Below, piece after piece: positions 7,592-16,012 of a stretch of 36,221 bases of DNA. Where the stretch lies: positions 1 to 36,221 of the forward strand of contig JAJDTA010000217.1 in NCBI GenBank assembly GCA_022827405.1, in the 5' to 3' direction. The notes beneath the pieces are model-generated. The model was given only the letters and a program-made list of their open reading frames with translations, was not told the DNA's origin and searched no databases. Within the stretch, counting starts at the first letter, position 1; every line of letters begins with the position of its first letter. The position numbers and the translations under genes were made by a program. The stretch is from Acidimicrobiia bacterium. GTDB lineage: Bacteria > Actinomycetota > Acidimicrobiia > Acidimicrobiales > Bin134.

Positions 7592-10500
7592 TCAGCTCTG
7601 TTGGAGAAGTACCTTCGATTCCGAGGCTACCACCACTTTTTCGGAAAGCACCTTGGAGCTTCCCCCCGGCTTCATCGACACGCCGTAGAGGCAGTCGGCG
7701 GCCTCCATGGTGCGCTTCTGGTGGCTCACAATCAGCAATTGGGCATCGGCCCTGAACTCGTCGATGAGCTGGAGAAAGCGATGCAGGTTGACGTCGTCGA
7801 GCGCGGCCTCCACCTCGTCCATGACATAGAACGGCGACGGACGGCTCCGGAACACCGCAAATAGAAAAGCGAGCGCGGTGAGCGAGCGCTCCCCGCCCGA
7901 CAACAGGCTCAGGCGCCGGATGTTCTTGCCCGATGGCCGGGCCTCGATCTCCACCCCGGTGTCCAGCAGGGCATCAGGCTGGGTGACCCGCAGCTTGCCT
8001 TCGCCGCCGGGAAACAGCGTCTGAAACAGTTCGGCGAAATTGCGCTCAACATCGGCAAAGGCAGACGAGAACACGCTCACGATTTCCTCGTCGATCTTGC
8101 GGATCACTTTGCGGAGCTCACGGCGGCTCTGGCGGATGTCGTCGATCTGACCCTGGGTGAAGTCGTGGCGCTCCAACAGCGCCTCGTACTCCTCCAGCGC
8201 CAACGGGTTCACCGGCCCCATGATGCGCAGCTCTTGCTCCAATGCCCTTATCCGGTCGACGGGCACCACGCCCGGCTCCAAGGGCGGGCAATCGGTGGCC
8301 ACCGCTTCACCGGGTTCGCAGTCCAACTCCCGACGGCACCGGTCAACCGAGGCTTCCAGCCTGACTCCCGCCTCGGCCAACTCGATCTCCACGCTGCGGT
8401 CCTTCTCCTGGCACTGCCCGAGCCGGGCCTCGGCCTGAGCCCGCTGGCCTCGCAGATCCTCCAGCTCCCGCACGGCTGCCGCGGCCGCTTTTGACTCCTC
8501 GGCCCGCCGACGGCGCAGATCTTCTAGCTGCCCCCCCACCGCTTCGAGCCCGTCGGCCACCCAGCCAGCCAACTCGCCGATGACCGCCAGCCGGGTATCG
8601 AGGGCCTCTCGACGAGAGGTGGCCTCAACGCGGGCGTCCGCCATCCGGCTCAGCCGGCGCTCGATGTCGCCACGCTGCGCGGTCAGCAAGCGGCGTCGCT
8701 CATCCAACCCCGCCGACTTCACTTGGAGTTCGGAGCGAAGGCTGTTCACCGCCTGCGACTGCCGGGACAGCTCGTCGCGGGCTCGATTCATGCTCTCGGC
8801 CCGCTCAGCCTGCTCCGCCTCCTGGGCTTCGAGCTGAGGCAGCTCTTGGCCCAGCTCGTCGGCCCGGCGGTGGTCCTCAGCGATCTTGTCCTCCAACTCG
8901 CCTCGACGAGGCCCAAGCGCGGCAATCTCCACCTCGGCGTCGCGCAGCTTCCGTTCGGCGGCATTGGCCCGATTCCTAACACTGGCCACTGCCCCAGACT
9001 GGGTCTGAACTCCTAGTCGGGCTTGGTCGGTGGCCTGCACGGCCAGCTCGAGCCGGCTATCAGCCGAACTCAGCTCCTGCTTCACGGCATCGACTTGGTG
9101 ATCTGCCCGAGCCGACTCCCGCTCAGCCTCCTCGAGCAATCCCTTTGTGGCCCCCGAATGGCGCACGCCTACCCGCCAGCCCGACGGGGAGAACCGGTCG
9201 CCCCGGCGAGTGACAACCACAGCGGACGGATCGGCAACCGCTGCCGCGACCGCCTCCTCAGCGGTGTCCACCACCCCGACCCCCCCAACCAAGACATCCA
9301 AAAGGCCATCCACACCCACCGTCGAAGACCGCACATGGGAGCGAAGGGGTGTGCCAATAACCGGAGCAGACGGTGAACTGCCCAACGCGCCCAGGGCCAA
9401 CACTGCACCGCCCACGTTGTCGGCCTCCAGCGTGGCGATGGCCCGCATAGCCACGTCGGTGTCGGTGGCCACCACCGCGGCCACCGCTTCGCCGGCCGCG
9501 GCCTCAAATGCCGCCTCCCATCCTCGGTCGATGTCCACAACCTCTAACAGGGTGCCGACGACGCCCTCGATGCCAGCCAGCCGTTGGGCGCCGGACAGGT
9601 CGCGGGCCTCGTCCAGGGCCAACGACAGCGCCTCTCGCCGAGCCCCCCACGCTTGCTGATCACCCACGGCATCAGCCAGAGCCGCCCTCGACCGTTCTCG
9701 GGCCTCCCGAGCCTCCTCGCATTCCTGCTCGGCAGCCGCGAGCTCCTGTTGTTTTATCTCCTGAGCCGCCTCGGCATCAGCGGCCTCGACCCATGATCGG
9801 TCCAACTTCCCAGCGAGTTCCTGGCGACGCGACTCCAATTCCTCCAGACTGCGCCCCAGCCGATCCGCCTCGGCCCGATCCCGCTGGATCGATGCCTCCA
9901 GCGCCCTCATCTCGCCTCTCAACCGGGGGGCGTCCGACGCGGCAGCCGGCAGATCTTGGCCCCCCCACTCATCGTCGAACGACTGCCGGAGCTTCTCCAG
10001 CTGCTGCTCGGCATCGGCAACCGCGGCGGTATCAGGGCCCAATGCCACCGCCTCGGAATCCACCTCGGTCAGCTCTTTGCCCAGTCGGTCCGACTCGGCT
10101 TCCAGCGTGGCCACAACGTCTTCGTCCACTCCGGCGCTGCGGTCGCGCTGCACCCGCAGAGTTCGCTCCGACAACAGCGCGCCCAGCCCCCGTAGGCGCT
10201 CGTTGAGCCCTTCGAACCGCATCAGCGCATTGCTGATGTCCTGCCCATCGGCGGCTGACAGCCGGGCTTCGGCCACGGCCACGTCTCGATCCAGGGCCTC
10301 AGCTTGCACCGTTAGCCGCTGTATCTCCTGGCGATTGGCCGCCTGGTCCTGGGTCAGCTGGCCAACCCGGTGGCGAAACTGCCTTATCTCCTGCCCGGCC
10401 AGGTACCGGCGAAGGGTGCTCAGCTCCGCCAGTAGACCGCCGTGGCGGCGGGCTGCCTCGGCTTGACGCTCCAGCGGCCGAAGCTGGCGGCGGATCTCCC

Positions 10501-11086
10501 GCACCACGTCGGACAGCCGGGTGAGGTTGGCCTCGGTCGCCGCCAACCGCCGCTCGGACTTTTCCTTGCGGCGGCGATACTTCAGCACACCGGCAGCCTC
10601 CTCGATTACCGCCCGGCGGTCTTCGGGCCGGGCGCTCAACACCCCCTCGATCTGGCGCTGGGACACGATCACATGCTGTTGGCGGCCAACACCGGTATCG
10701 CTGAGCAGCTCTTGGATGTCGAGGAGACGACAAGGCACACCGTTGATGGCGTAGGTGCTGTCCCCGCTGCGGAACAGCGTGCGAGTGATGGTTACCTCTT
10801 CGAACTCGATGGGCAGTAGGTGGGCGGTGTTGTCGATGCTCAGCGACACCTCCGCTCGACCCAAGCCCGGCCGGGCGGTGGTTCCCGCGAAGATGACATC
10901 GTCCATCTTGGCCGAGCGCACCGCAGTGGGGGCCTGAGCGCCCAATGCCCAGGCCACCGCATCCACCACGTTGGATTTGCCGCTCCCATTGGGACCCACA
11001 ATCACCGTCACACCCGGCTCGAAGACCAGCGTGGTGGAGTCGGCAAAGGATTTGAACCCTTTGAGGGTCAACGCCTTCAAAAACAC
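7592..11086 (-). CDS. smc: Chromosome segregation protein SMC
   Basis: SMC is the ATPase of the condensin complex that organises and segregates chromosomes. The 1164-residue product has an N-terminal head with Walker A GPNGSGKSN (31-39) and two long coiled-coil arms rich in Arg, Glu and Ala. The hinge begins near GIEGVVGTLLEVVDID and includes RGDRFSPSGWRVG. The C-terminal head carries the signature LSGGERSLTALAF and Walker B FYVMDEVEAALDD. Length is typical. It is followed after 16 bases by the HtrA-like gene and preceded by the mutM-like gene. Partners ScpA and ScpB are not in the window. Confidence 0.97.
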   Translation of the reverse strand: MFLKALTLKGFKSFADSTTLVFEPGVTVIVGPNGSGKSNVVDAVAWALGAQAPTAVRSAKMDDVIFAGTTARPGLGRAEVSLSIDNTAHLLPIEFEEVTITRTLFRSGDSTYAINGVPCRLLDIQELLSDTGVGRQQHVIVSQRQIEGVLSARPEDRRAVIEEAAGVLKYRRRKEKSERRLAATEANLTRLSDVVREIRRQLRPLERQAEAARRHGGLLAELSTLRRYLAGQEIRQFRHRVGQLTQDQAANRQEIQRLTVQAEALDRDVAVAEARLSAADGQDISNALMRFEGLNERLRGLGALLSERTLRVQRDRSAGVDEDVVATLEAESDRLGKELTEVDSEAVALGPDTAAVADAEQQLEKLRQSFDDEWGGQDLPAAASDAPRLRGEMRALEASIQRDRAEADRLGRSLEELESRRQELAGKLDRSWVEAADAEAAQEIKQQELAAAEQECEEAREARERSRAALADAVGDQQAWGARREALSLALDEARDLSGAQRLAGIEGVVGTLLEVVDIDRGWEAAFEAAAGEAVAAVVATDTDVAMRAIATLEADNVGGAVLALGALGSSPSAPVIGTPLRSHVRSSTVGVDGLLDVLVGGVGVVDTAEEAVAAAVADPSAVVVTRRGDRFSPSGWRVGVRHSGATKGLLEEAERESARADHQVDAVKQELSSADSRLELAVQATDQARLGVQTQSGAVASVRNRANAAERKLRDAEVEIAALGPRRGELEDKIAEDHRRADELGQELPQLEAQEAEQAERAESMNRARDELSRQSQAVNSLRSELQVKSAGLDERRRLLTAQRGDIERRLSRMADARVEATSRREALDTRLAVIGELAGWVADGLEAVGGQLEDLRRRRAEESKAAAAAVRELEDLRGQRAQAEARLGQCQEKDRSVEIELAEAGVRLEASVDRCRRELDCEPGEAVATDCPPLEPGVVPVDRIRALEQELRIMGPVNPLALEEYEALLERHDFTQGQIDDIRQSRRELRKVIRKIDEEIVSVFSSAFADVERNFAELFQTLFPGGEGKLRVTQPDALLDTGVEIEARPSGKNIRRLSLLSGGERSLTALAFLFAVFRSRPSPFYVMDEVEAALDDVNLHRFLQLIDEFRADAQLLIVSHQKRTMEAADCLYGVSMKPGGSSKVLSEKVVVASESKVLLQQS

Positions 11087-11131
11087 TCATTCGACCCTAC
11101 CCAGCGGCGGGCCGCGATTTGTGGAACTAGC

Positions 11132-11148
11132 CGACCGGAAGCCGGTCG
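11132..11148 (-). other. Perfect 7-bp hairpin between mutM-like gene and smc
   Basis: CGACCGG and CCGGTCG flank a 3-base loop, four bases after the mutM-like stop codon and about 46 bases before the smc start. There is no downstream T run, so it is not a textbook intrinsic terminator. It could be a processing site, a weak attenuator or chance in GC-rich DNA. Confidence 0.35.
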
Positions 11149-11152
11149 CCGG

Positions 11153-11998
11153 TCAGATCTGGCACTGCTCGCAGTAGTACGTCCAGCGGCGGCGGAAGCG
11201 GTATTTCTGAATGGGGCGGTGGCAGCGGGGACAGGGATGCCCGTTCCTTCCCGCCTGCTTGAACACGTTTAGGTACTCCTCGTACCCCCCGGGCTGGCCG
11301 TGGACATCAACGTAATATCCATCTTCCAGCGTGGCGCCTCGATGCTTGGCCGCGTCATGCAGGGTCTCCACCATCGCCCGGTGCAGCCGGCGGACTTCCT
11401 GGGGCCCCAACGAGTTGGTCAGGCGGTCGTAGCGCAACCCGGCCGTGAACAGAATCTCGTCGGAGTACATCTCACCCAATCCGACCACCACCCGGTCATC
11501 GGTCAACACCGCCTTCAGCTTGGCGTCTTGGGCCAAGAGAATCTGACCGAACATCCGCCACGGCACGGGCTGATCAAGAGGGTCGATACCCATTCCCTCT
11601 AGCTCGGGGACTTCCTCCACCAACCTCTCAGCGTTGGCCAGAAACAGTTGGGCATCACCGACCCCGTCGATCAACCGAAGCTGACCGCTCTTGGTGAATG
11701 TGATCGCAAGCACGGTGTTGGGCTCGTTCTGGTCTCGGTTGGCATGACGCCGCAACTGGCCGCCGGTTCCCAAATGGGCCACGATCACATCCTCGCTGTC
11801 CAAGCTCATGATCAAGTACAGGCCGCGACGACGCACACCGGTGATCTTCGCCTTCTCCAGGCGGCTGGCGAACTTCTTCGCCCCGCCTGATCGCTTCATC
11901 ACCCGGGTGTCCATGACTTCCACCGACTTGATGCGGAGGCTGGACAGCTCTCTGTCCAAGTCGCGGCGGATGGTCTCGATCTCCGGCAAGGCGATCAT
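11153..11998 (-). CDS. Fpg/MutM-fold protein lacking key catalytic residues
   Basis: The 281-residue product aligns along its length with formamidopyrimidine-DNA glycosylase (MutM/Fpg) and keeps the C-terminal zinc finger (Cys256, 259, 276, 279) with its DNA-contacting Arg (R271 region, RRWTYYC). The catalytic parts differ. Fpg starts MPELPE, with Pro2 as nucleophile and Glu3 as acid; here the start is MIALPE. The Lys57 position in RR-G/A-K-YL is Leu60, the Asn168 position in GxGNIY is Glu176 (GLGEMY), and the D-x-RRFG loop is absent. AGGAG stands seven bases before this ATG, so the start is well supported. It sits at the usual mutM place between rnc and smc. I infer a DNA-binding protein without normal Pro2 glycosylase chemistry; a divergent mechanism cannot be excluded. 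Confidence 0.85.
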   Translation of the reverse strand: MIALPEIETIRRDLDRELSSLRIKSVEVMDTRVMKRSGGAKKFASRLEKAKITGVRRRGLYLIMSLDSEDVIVAHLGTGGQLRRHANRDQNEPNTVLAITFTKSGQLRLIDGVGDAQLFLANAERLVEEVPELEGMGIDPLDQPVPWRMFGQILLAQDAKLKAVLTDDRVVVGLGEMYSDEILFTAGLRYDRLTNSLGPQEVRRLHRAMVETLHDAAKHRGATLEDGYYVDVHGQPGGYEEYLNVFKQAGRNGHPCPRCHRPIQKYRFRRRWTYYCEQCQI

Positions 11999-12020
11999 AG
12001 AATGGCTCCTGTCAGTGGGG

Positions 12021-12731
12021 TCATGGGGCAGTTCCCGTCGTCGCGACCGTCAGAGTCTGCCAAGCTGAGGCCGCCGCCGCCTGCTCAGCCTGCTTCTTCG
12101 ATCGGCCCTCGCCTCGACCGCTTTCTTTGCCGTCGACATGCACGACGGCCAAAAACCGCTTCTCGTGGTCGGGACCCTTCTCGGTGAGACGGTACTCGGG
12201 CGCGTGCTGCCGGTTTCGGGCGCAGTACTCCTGGAGCCGGGTCTTGAAGTCCCGTATGCCGGGACCCTGGGCCGCAACGGCAATCCGCTCGGACAGCCAC
12301 CCTCCGACCAAATCAACCAGCACCTCCCAGGGAGCATCCAGGTAGACGGCGCCGATCACCGCCTCCATGGCATCGGAAAGAATCGATAGCTTTTCCCGCC
12401 CGCCGGAACCATCCTCACCGCGTCCCAGCAGTAGGGCCTCCCCCAACCCGAGCTCAACGGCCAGATCGGCCAGCGTCTCGGCTCGTACAATCTCGGCACG
12501 CAGCGGGGCCAGCTTTCCTTCGGCCATCTCGGGGTAGGCGGCATATATGTGGTCGGTCACCACCAGAGCCAGCACGGCGTCACCCAAAAACTCCAGCCGC
12601 TCATTGGACGATGCTCCCTCATGGTCGGCGCACCATGAGCGATGGGTCATTGCCTCCACCAGCAGGCTGGGCTGAGCGAAGGCGTAGCCGAGGCGTTCGG
12701 CTAGAGCGGCGAGGTTGGGGTCGGCAGTCAG
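12021..12731 (-). CDS. rnc: Ribonuclease III, probable CTG start
   Basis: RNase III cuts double-stranded RNA in rRNA and mRNA processing. The catalytic domain shows the signature NERLEFLGDAVLALVV, and a C-terminal double-stranded-RNA-binding domain follows (DFKTRLQEYC, then GRSKKQAEQAAA). The first ordinary starts, GTG 12659 and ATG 12650, would cut off the conserved first helix. In-frame codons upstream encode AERLGYAFAQPSLLVEAMTHRS, as in full-length family members. The only plausible initiator there is CTG at 12729-12731, which overlaps the acpP stop as CTGA, in the same way as the ATGA and GTGA overlaps elsewhere in the cluster. This gives 236 aa, the normal size. No clear Shine-Dalgarno sequence is present. 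The family is certain and the start is inference. Confidence 0.88.
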   Translation of the reverse strand: MTADPNLAALAERLGYAFAQPSLLVEAMTHRSWCADHEGASSNERLEFLGDAVLALVVTDHIYAAYPEMAEGKLAPLRAEIVRAETLADLAVELGLGEALLLGRGEDGSGGREKLSILSDAMEAVIGAVYLDAPWEVLVDLVGGWLSERIAVAAQGPGIRDFKTRLQEYCARNRQHAPEYRLTEKGPDHEKRFLAVVHVDGKESGRGEGRSKKQAEQAAAASAWQTLTVATTGTAP

Positions 12732-13027
12732 GAGCTTCGGCTCAGCCGGCCGTGGACATAGTCGACGGCGTCGCGCACCGTCTTGAGATCTTCCAAGTCC
12801 TCGTCGTCGATGCTGAACCCCACCGTCCTCTCGCTCAACTCCTCTTCCAGGGTTTCCACCAGCTCGATAAGGGCAAGAGAATCGGCGTCGAGGTCATCGG
12901 CAAACGCCTGGCCCTCCGTAATGCGATCGGGGGAGATCTCCAAAATATCGGCCAAGCACTCCCGCACGAGCAACAAGACTCCCTCGCGGTCCAGTGGGCT
13001 CTGTTCGACATGGGTTTCGGATGGCAC
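12728..13027 (-). CDS. acpP: Acyl carrier protein
   Basis: Acyl carrier protein carries growing fatty acyl chains on a phosphopantetheine arm. The four-helix fold is recognisable, with the attachment site DADSLALIEL (Ser50 from this start). The following helix (ELVETLEEELSE) and the DLKTVRDAVDYV helix are typical. I prefer GTG 13027 (99 aa), which has GGAG five bases upstream; a TTG at 13051 would add eight residues but has no ribosome site. A TATACT at 13065-13070 (minus sense) could be a -10 box, without a good -35. The gene lies between plsX and rnc. Confidence 0.93.
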   Translation of the reverse strand: MPSETHVEQSPLDREGVLLLVRECLADILEISPDRITEGQAFADDLDADSLALIELVETLEEELSERTVGFSIDDEDLEDLKTVRDAVDYVHGRLSRSS

Positions 13028-13118
13028 GGCTTCTCCGGAGCTGTTCAGCAAACGGCGCCCGAAAAGTATACGCCAGCTTCCAGCCCATCCCGCCCACTGG
13101 ACGCCCAGATGATCGGGG

Positions 13119-14123
13119 CTAATGCGCCTTTTCGGTGCGCAGAATCCGGCGCAGTGAGCCCACGGTGTCGCGTTCGGCCAGCTCGTGGGCCACTTGTACC
13201 GCGTTGGCCAGCGCCTTTGGGGAGGAAGCCCCGTGGCTGATAATGCTGACGCCGTTCACGCCGAGGAGGATGGCGCCACCCACCGAGTCGGGGCTGAACT
13301 CGTCGTAGAGCGGGGCCAGCGCTGGGGCCAAGAGCCTGGCCCCCTCCCGAGCCTCTTCAGACGACTCGAACGCCCCCATCAGGGCACCGATAAGCTGCTT
13401 GGCCACCCCTTCGGCGGTCTTCAGGGCCACATTCCCGGTGAAGCCGTCGGTGACGATCACATCCACCAGGTCTTCCAGCAGGTCCCGCCCCTCCACATTG
13501 CCGGCGAACACCGCGCCGGTCCGTGTCTGCCAATCCCCATCCCCCAAAAGCTCGAAGGCCTGCTTCACCAGGGGCGAGCCCTTGCCGGCCTCTTCACCAT
13601 TCGACAACAATCCTACCCGGGGCTGCTGAACCCCCCACCGGTCACGGCAATACACCACCCCCATCTGGGCAAACTGCACCAGCCACTCGGCGGTGCACTC
13701 CGTGTTGGCCCCCGAATCCAACATCACGTTGGGCCAAGCCCGACCGGGCACAATGATCGGAGTGGCAATGGCCGGACGGGCCACTCCCCGAATTCGCCCC
13801 ATCCTCAACAGCGAGGCCGCCATGGCCGCACCGGTATTGCCGGCGCTGACCATGGCCGACGCCCGTCCGTCGCGCACCGCTTCGGCCGCCCTCACCACCG
13901 AGGAGTCCTTCATTTTCCGCACGCTGGCCGCCGCCTCAGCACCCATGGCGATCACCTGCGACGCGGGAACCACCTCGAAGTCGTGGGCATCGGTCAGCTG
14001 GTCGGGTTGGCCCACCAACAAGATGGGAATGCCCCGCTCGGCGGCGAGGCGGGCCCCGGCAAGCACCGACTGGGGGGCATCGTCACCCCCCATCGCGTCT
14101 ACTGCAACCGGAAGCGATGCCAA
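13119..14123 (-). CDS. plsX: Phosphate acyltransferase PlsX
   Basis: PlsX converts acyl-ACP to acyl-phosphate, the first step of the PlsX/PlsY route to phospholipids. The 334-residue protein opens with the diagnostic VAVDAMGGDDAP and shows the VSAGNTGA loop, the DSGANTE stretch, and the C-terminal GGAILLGVNG and ISHGASS motifs. Length is normal. It lies 33 bases downstream of rpmF and about 90 bases upstream of acpP, its substrate carrier, which fits the rpmF-plsX-acpP arrangement seen in many bacteria. Confidence 0.97.
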   Translation of the reverse strand: MASLPVAVDAMGGDDAPQSVLAGARLAAERGIPILLVGQPDQLTDAHDFEVVPASQVIAMGAEAAASVRKMKDSSVVRAAEAVRDGRASAMVSAGNTGAAMAASLLRMGRIRGVARPAIATPIIVPGRAWPNVMLDSGANTECTAEWLVQFAQMGVVYCRDRWGVQQPRVGLLSNGEEAGKGSPLVKQAFELLGDGDWQTRTGAVFAGNVEGRDLLEDLVDVIVTDGFTGNVALKTAEGVAKQLIGALMGAFESSEEAREGARLLAPALAPLYDEFSPDSVGGAILLGVNGVSIISHGASSPKALANAVQVAHELAERDTVGSLRRILRTEKAH

Positions 14124-14156
14124 AGGGCGCCCTTCGAAGGGTCCGGACGGGGCGGC

Positions 14157-14336
14157 TTATGCCACCTCAACGGCTTCACGCCCTGCGTACCAGCCGCATA
14201 CATGGCACACTCGGTGCGGCCGCTTGACCGCCCCGCACCGGGGGCAGGTGCTCAATGACGGCGCGGATACCCGCCAAGCCGACGCCCGGCGGCTACGGCC
14301 CTTGGCTTTGGATGTTTTCTTCTTGGGTACAGCCAT
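14157..14336 (-). CDS. rpmF: 50S ribosomal protein L32
   Basis: A 59-residue frame reads MAVPKKKTSKAKGRSRRAS and then contains two CxxC pairs (TCPRCG at 31-34 and VCHVCG at 44-47), which make the zinc ribbon of L32. The C-terminus ends AGREAVEVA. It lies between the DUF177 gene and plsX, where rpmF is found in very many bacteria. Sequence, size and position all agree. Confidence 0.96.
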   Translation of the reverse strand: MAVPKKKTSKAKGRSRRASAWRVSAPSLSTCPRCGAVKRPHRVCHVCGWYAGREAVEVA

Positions 14337-14406
14337 CGAACAGTCCTACTTGTGGAGGAAGAATGCCGCGCCACGAACGAAGCCGGCGCGGGCGCAGCCC
14401 GTAATT

Positions 14407-14904
14407 CTACTGGCCGGTTCGCAGCGCGTCTAACGCAGCCCAGCGGGGATCTTTCGGGCGGTCTTCTGGGGAGGGCTCGGGCTGATTCATCGGATAGTCG
14501 TCGGGGGCCGGACCGGCGCAATCCTCTGAGCACAGCGGAGCGATCGGCAGAGCGAGAACCAGGCAGTCGCGCACCATCGGGGTCAAGTCCACCTCGCCGT
14601 CTTGTATTGGGTAGGTCTCGTCATCGGCTGGGGCACTGCCGAACATCTCCCGCAGATCCTGCTGCACCGTCTGCTCAATGGGCTCCAAGCACCTCCGACA
14701 TGACCCGCGCCACCCAGCGGCCAGCGAGCCGGTTACCTCCAGTCCGCTGACCACCGATTCCAGATGGAGCTGGAGATCGACCGGCCCGTGAACCGCAGCA
14801 TCCGAGGTGGCCAACCCGTCGACTTCAACCTGCATCGAGAGCTCGCGATGAGCTCCGGGACGGCGCAACATTTCCGCCACCGGCACGAGCAGCTCGCTCG
14901 ACAT
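14407..14904 (-). CDS. DUF177 (YceD-like) protein
   Basis: A 165-residue member of the DUF177/YceD family, which is linked to 23S rRNA or large-subunit accumulation in plants and bacteria and nearly always precedes rpmF. Family marks are CRRCLEP in the middle and a second Cys pair (LCSEDCAGP), followed by the terminal DPRWAALDALR. The ATG has a strong AGGAGG four bases upstream. The 70-base gap to rpmF shows no clear terminator. Confidence 0.93.
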   Translation of the reverse strand: MSSELLVPVAEMLRRPGAHRELSMQVEVDGLATSDAAVHGPVDLQLHLESVVSGLEVTGSLAAGWRGSCRRCLEPIEQTVQQDLREMFGSAPADDETYPIQDGEVDLTPMVRDCLVLALPIAPLCSEDCAGPAPDDYPMNQPEPSPEDRPKDPRWAALDALRTGQ

Positions 14905-14922
14905 AGCGCCTCCTCCCGGGGC

Positions 14923-15513
14923 TCAGCCCACGGTGTCTTGATCGAAGAAGCCGTCGTCGGGCTCCGGTTCAGGATCGGGGCCATAGGCCCGAACGAGGTC
15001 GGCCAGCGGATCGCCTTGAAGCCGGGTCCGGGCCTCCTTCACCGTGTTCAGAATCCGCTCGAGGGCGTTCTCAAAGCTCCCCAACTTGGTGTCGCAGTAG
15101 TCCTCGGTCTCGAGACGCAGCCGGCGAGCGGTGGCTTCGGCTTCTTCCACCATGCGCCGGGCCCGCTGCTCGGCCGCCTTGACCACCTCCGTGCGCTGGA
15201 CCATGGCCTCGGCCTGTGATCGAGCAGCCACCAGTATCTCGTCCCCCTCCCGGTGGACCCTCTTCAAGAAGTCCTCTCGCTCCTTCAACAGCCAGCGGGC
15301 GGCCCGCATCTCCTCGGGCAGCCGGTCGAGGCAGTTCTGAAGCAGCTCCAGGACCTCGTCTTTGTTGATCATGGAGGATGCCGAGAGCGGCATGGGACGG
15401 GCCGCGTCCACCAGCTCTATGGCCCGCCGCAGAAGCAGGTCGAACTCGGGATCTACGAATGTCCCGGTGGCCGAGTAGTGGGTTGCCGTGGTGTTGGGAT
15501 CGGGGTCAGTCAT
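14923..15513 (-). CDS. SepIVA/DivIVA-like coiled-coil septation protein
   Basis: A 196-residue protein with a short disordered N-terminus, a helical start (AIELVDAARPMPLSASSMINKDEVLELL) and a long coiled coil rich in Arg, Glu and Ala. The segments TEVVKAAEQRARRMVEEAE and DYCDTKLGSFE closely resemble mycobacterial SepIVA (Rv2927c), which organises septation and lies beside a DUF177 gene near rnc, fpg and smc. The same neighbours occur here. The frame is open further upstream, but AGAGGT precedes the ATG at 15513, giving an eight-base overlap with coaD. Homology and context are strong; a division role in this organism is inferred. Confidence 0.82.
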   Translation of the reverse strand: MTDPDPNTTATHYSATGTFVDPEFDLLLRRAIELVDAARPMPLSASSMINKDEVLELLQNCLDRLPEEMRAARWLLKEREDFLKRVHREGDEILVAARSQAEAMVQRTEVVKAAEQRARRMVEEAEATARRLRLETEDYCDTKLGSFENALERILNTVKEARTRLQGDPLADLVRAYGPDPEPEPDDGFFDQDTVG

Positions 15514-15985
15514 CTCGATACCTCTCGATAAGTCGTTTGGCCACCGGTGGGGGAACCATGGAGTCAATCTCCTGCCCGAAGCGGGCCAACTCGCGGATCA
15601 GCTTGGAGGCCAAAAATGAGTGCTTGCTGGCCGAGGGGATGAACAAGGTGTGCACCCCGGAAATGGCCTGGTTCATCTGGGCCATCTGAAGCTCGTTCTC
15701 GAAGTCGGAAACCGCTCGGAGACCCTTCACGATGAAATCGACCCCCTCATCTTGGGCCAGGTCCACCACCAGTTTGGCGAACATGGTGGTCCGCACATTG
15801 GGCAGATGGGCAAAAGACTCCTCCAACATCGCCTTGCGCTCATCCAACTCGAACAAAGGGGCCTTCTGGGGATTGAGCACCGCCGCCACAATCACCTCTT
15901 CAAACAGACGCGCCGCGGTCTCCACGATCTCCACGTGTCCGTTGTGTATGGGGTCGAACGATCCGGGGAACAGGACTCGCGTCAC
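15506..15985 (-). CDS. coaD: Phosphopantetheine adenylyltransferase CoaD
   Basis: CoaD joins ATP and 4'-phosphopantetheine to make dephospho-CoA, the fourth step of CoA synthesis. The 159-residue product carries the nucleotidyltransferase motif DPIHNGH (His14 and His17), VKGLRAVSDFENE and the C-terminal substrate loop SKHSFLASKLIREL. The start is GTG 15985, preceded by AGGAGA. CoaD feeds the phosphopantetheine supply for the nearby ACP. It is a normal family member. Confidence 0.97.
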   Translation of the reverse strand: MTRVLFPGSFDPIHNGHVEIVETAARLFEEVIVAAVLNPQKAPLFELDERKAMLEESFAHLPNVRTTMFAKLVVDLAQDEGVDFIVKGLRAVSDFENELQMAQMNQAISGVHTLFIPSASKHSFLASKLIRELARFGQEIDSMVPPPVAKRLIERYRDD

Positions 15986-16012
15986 TGAAGATTCTCCTGA
16001 GGTCTGTGGTTG

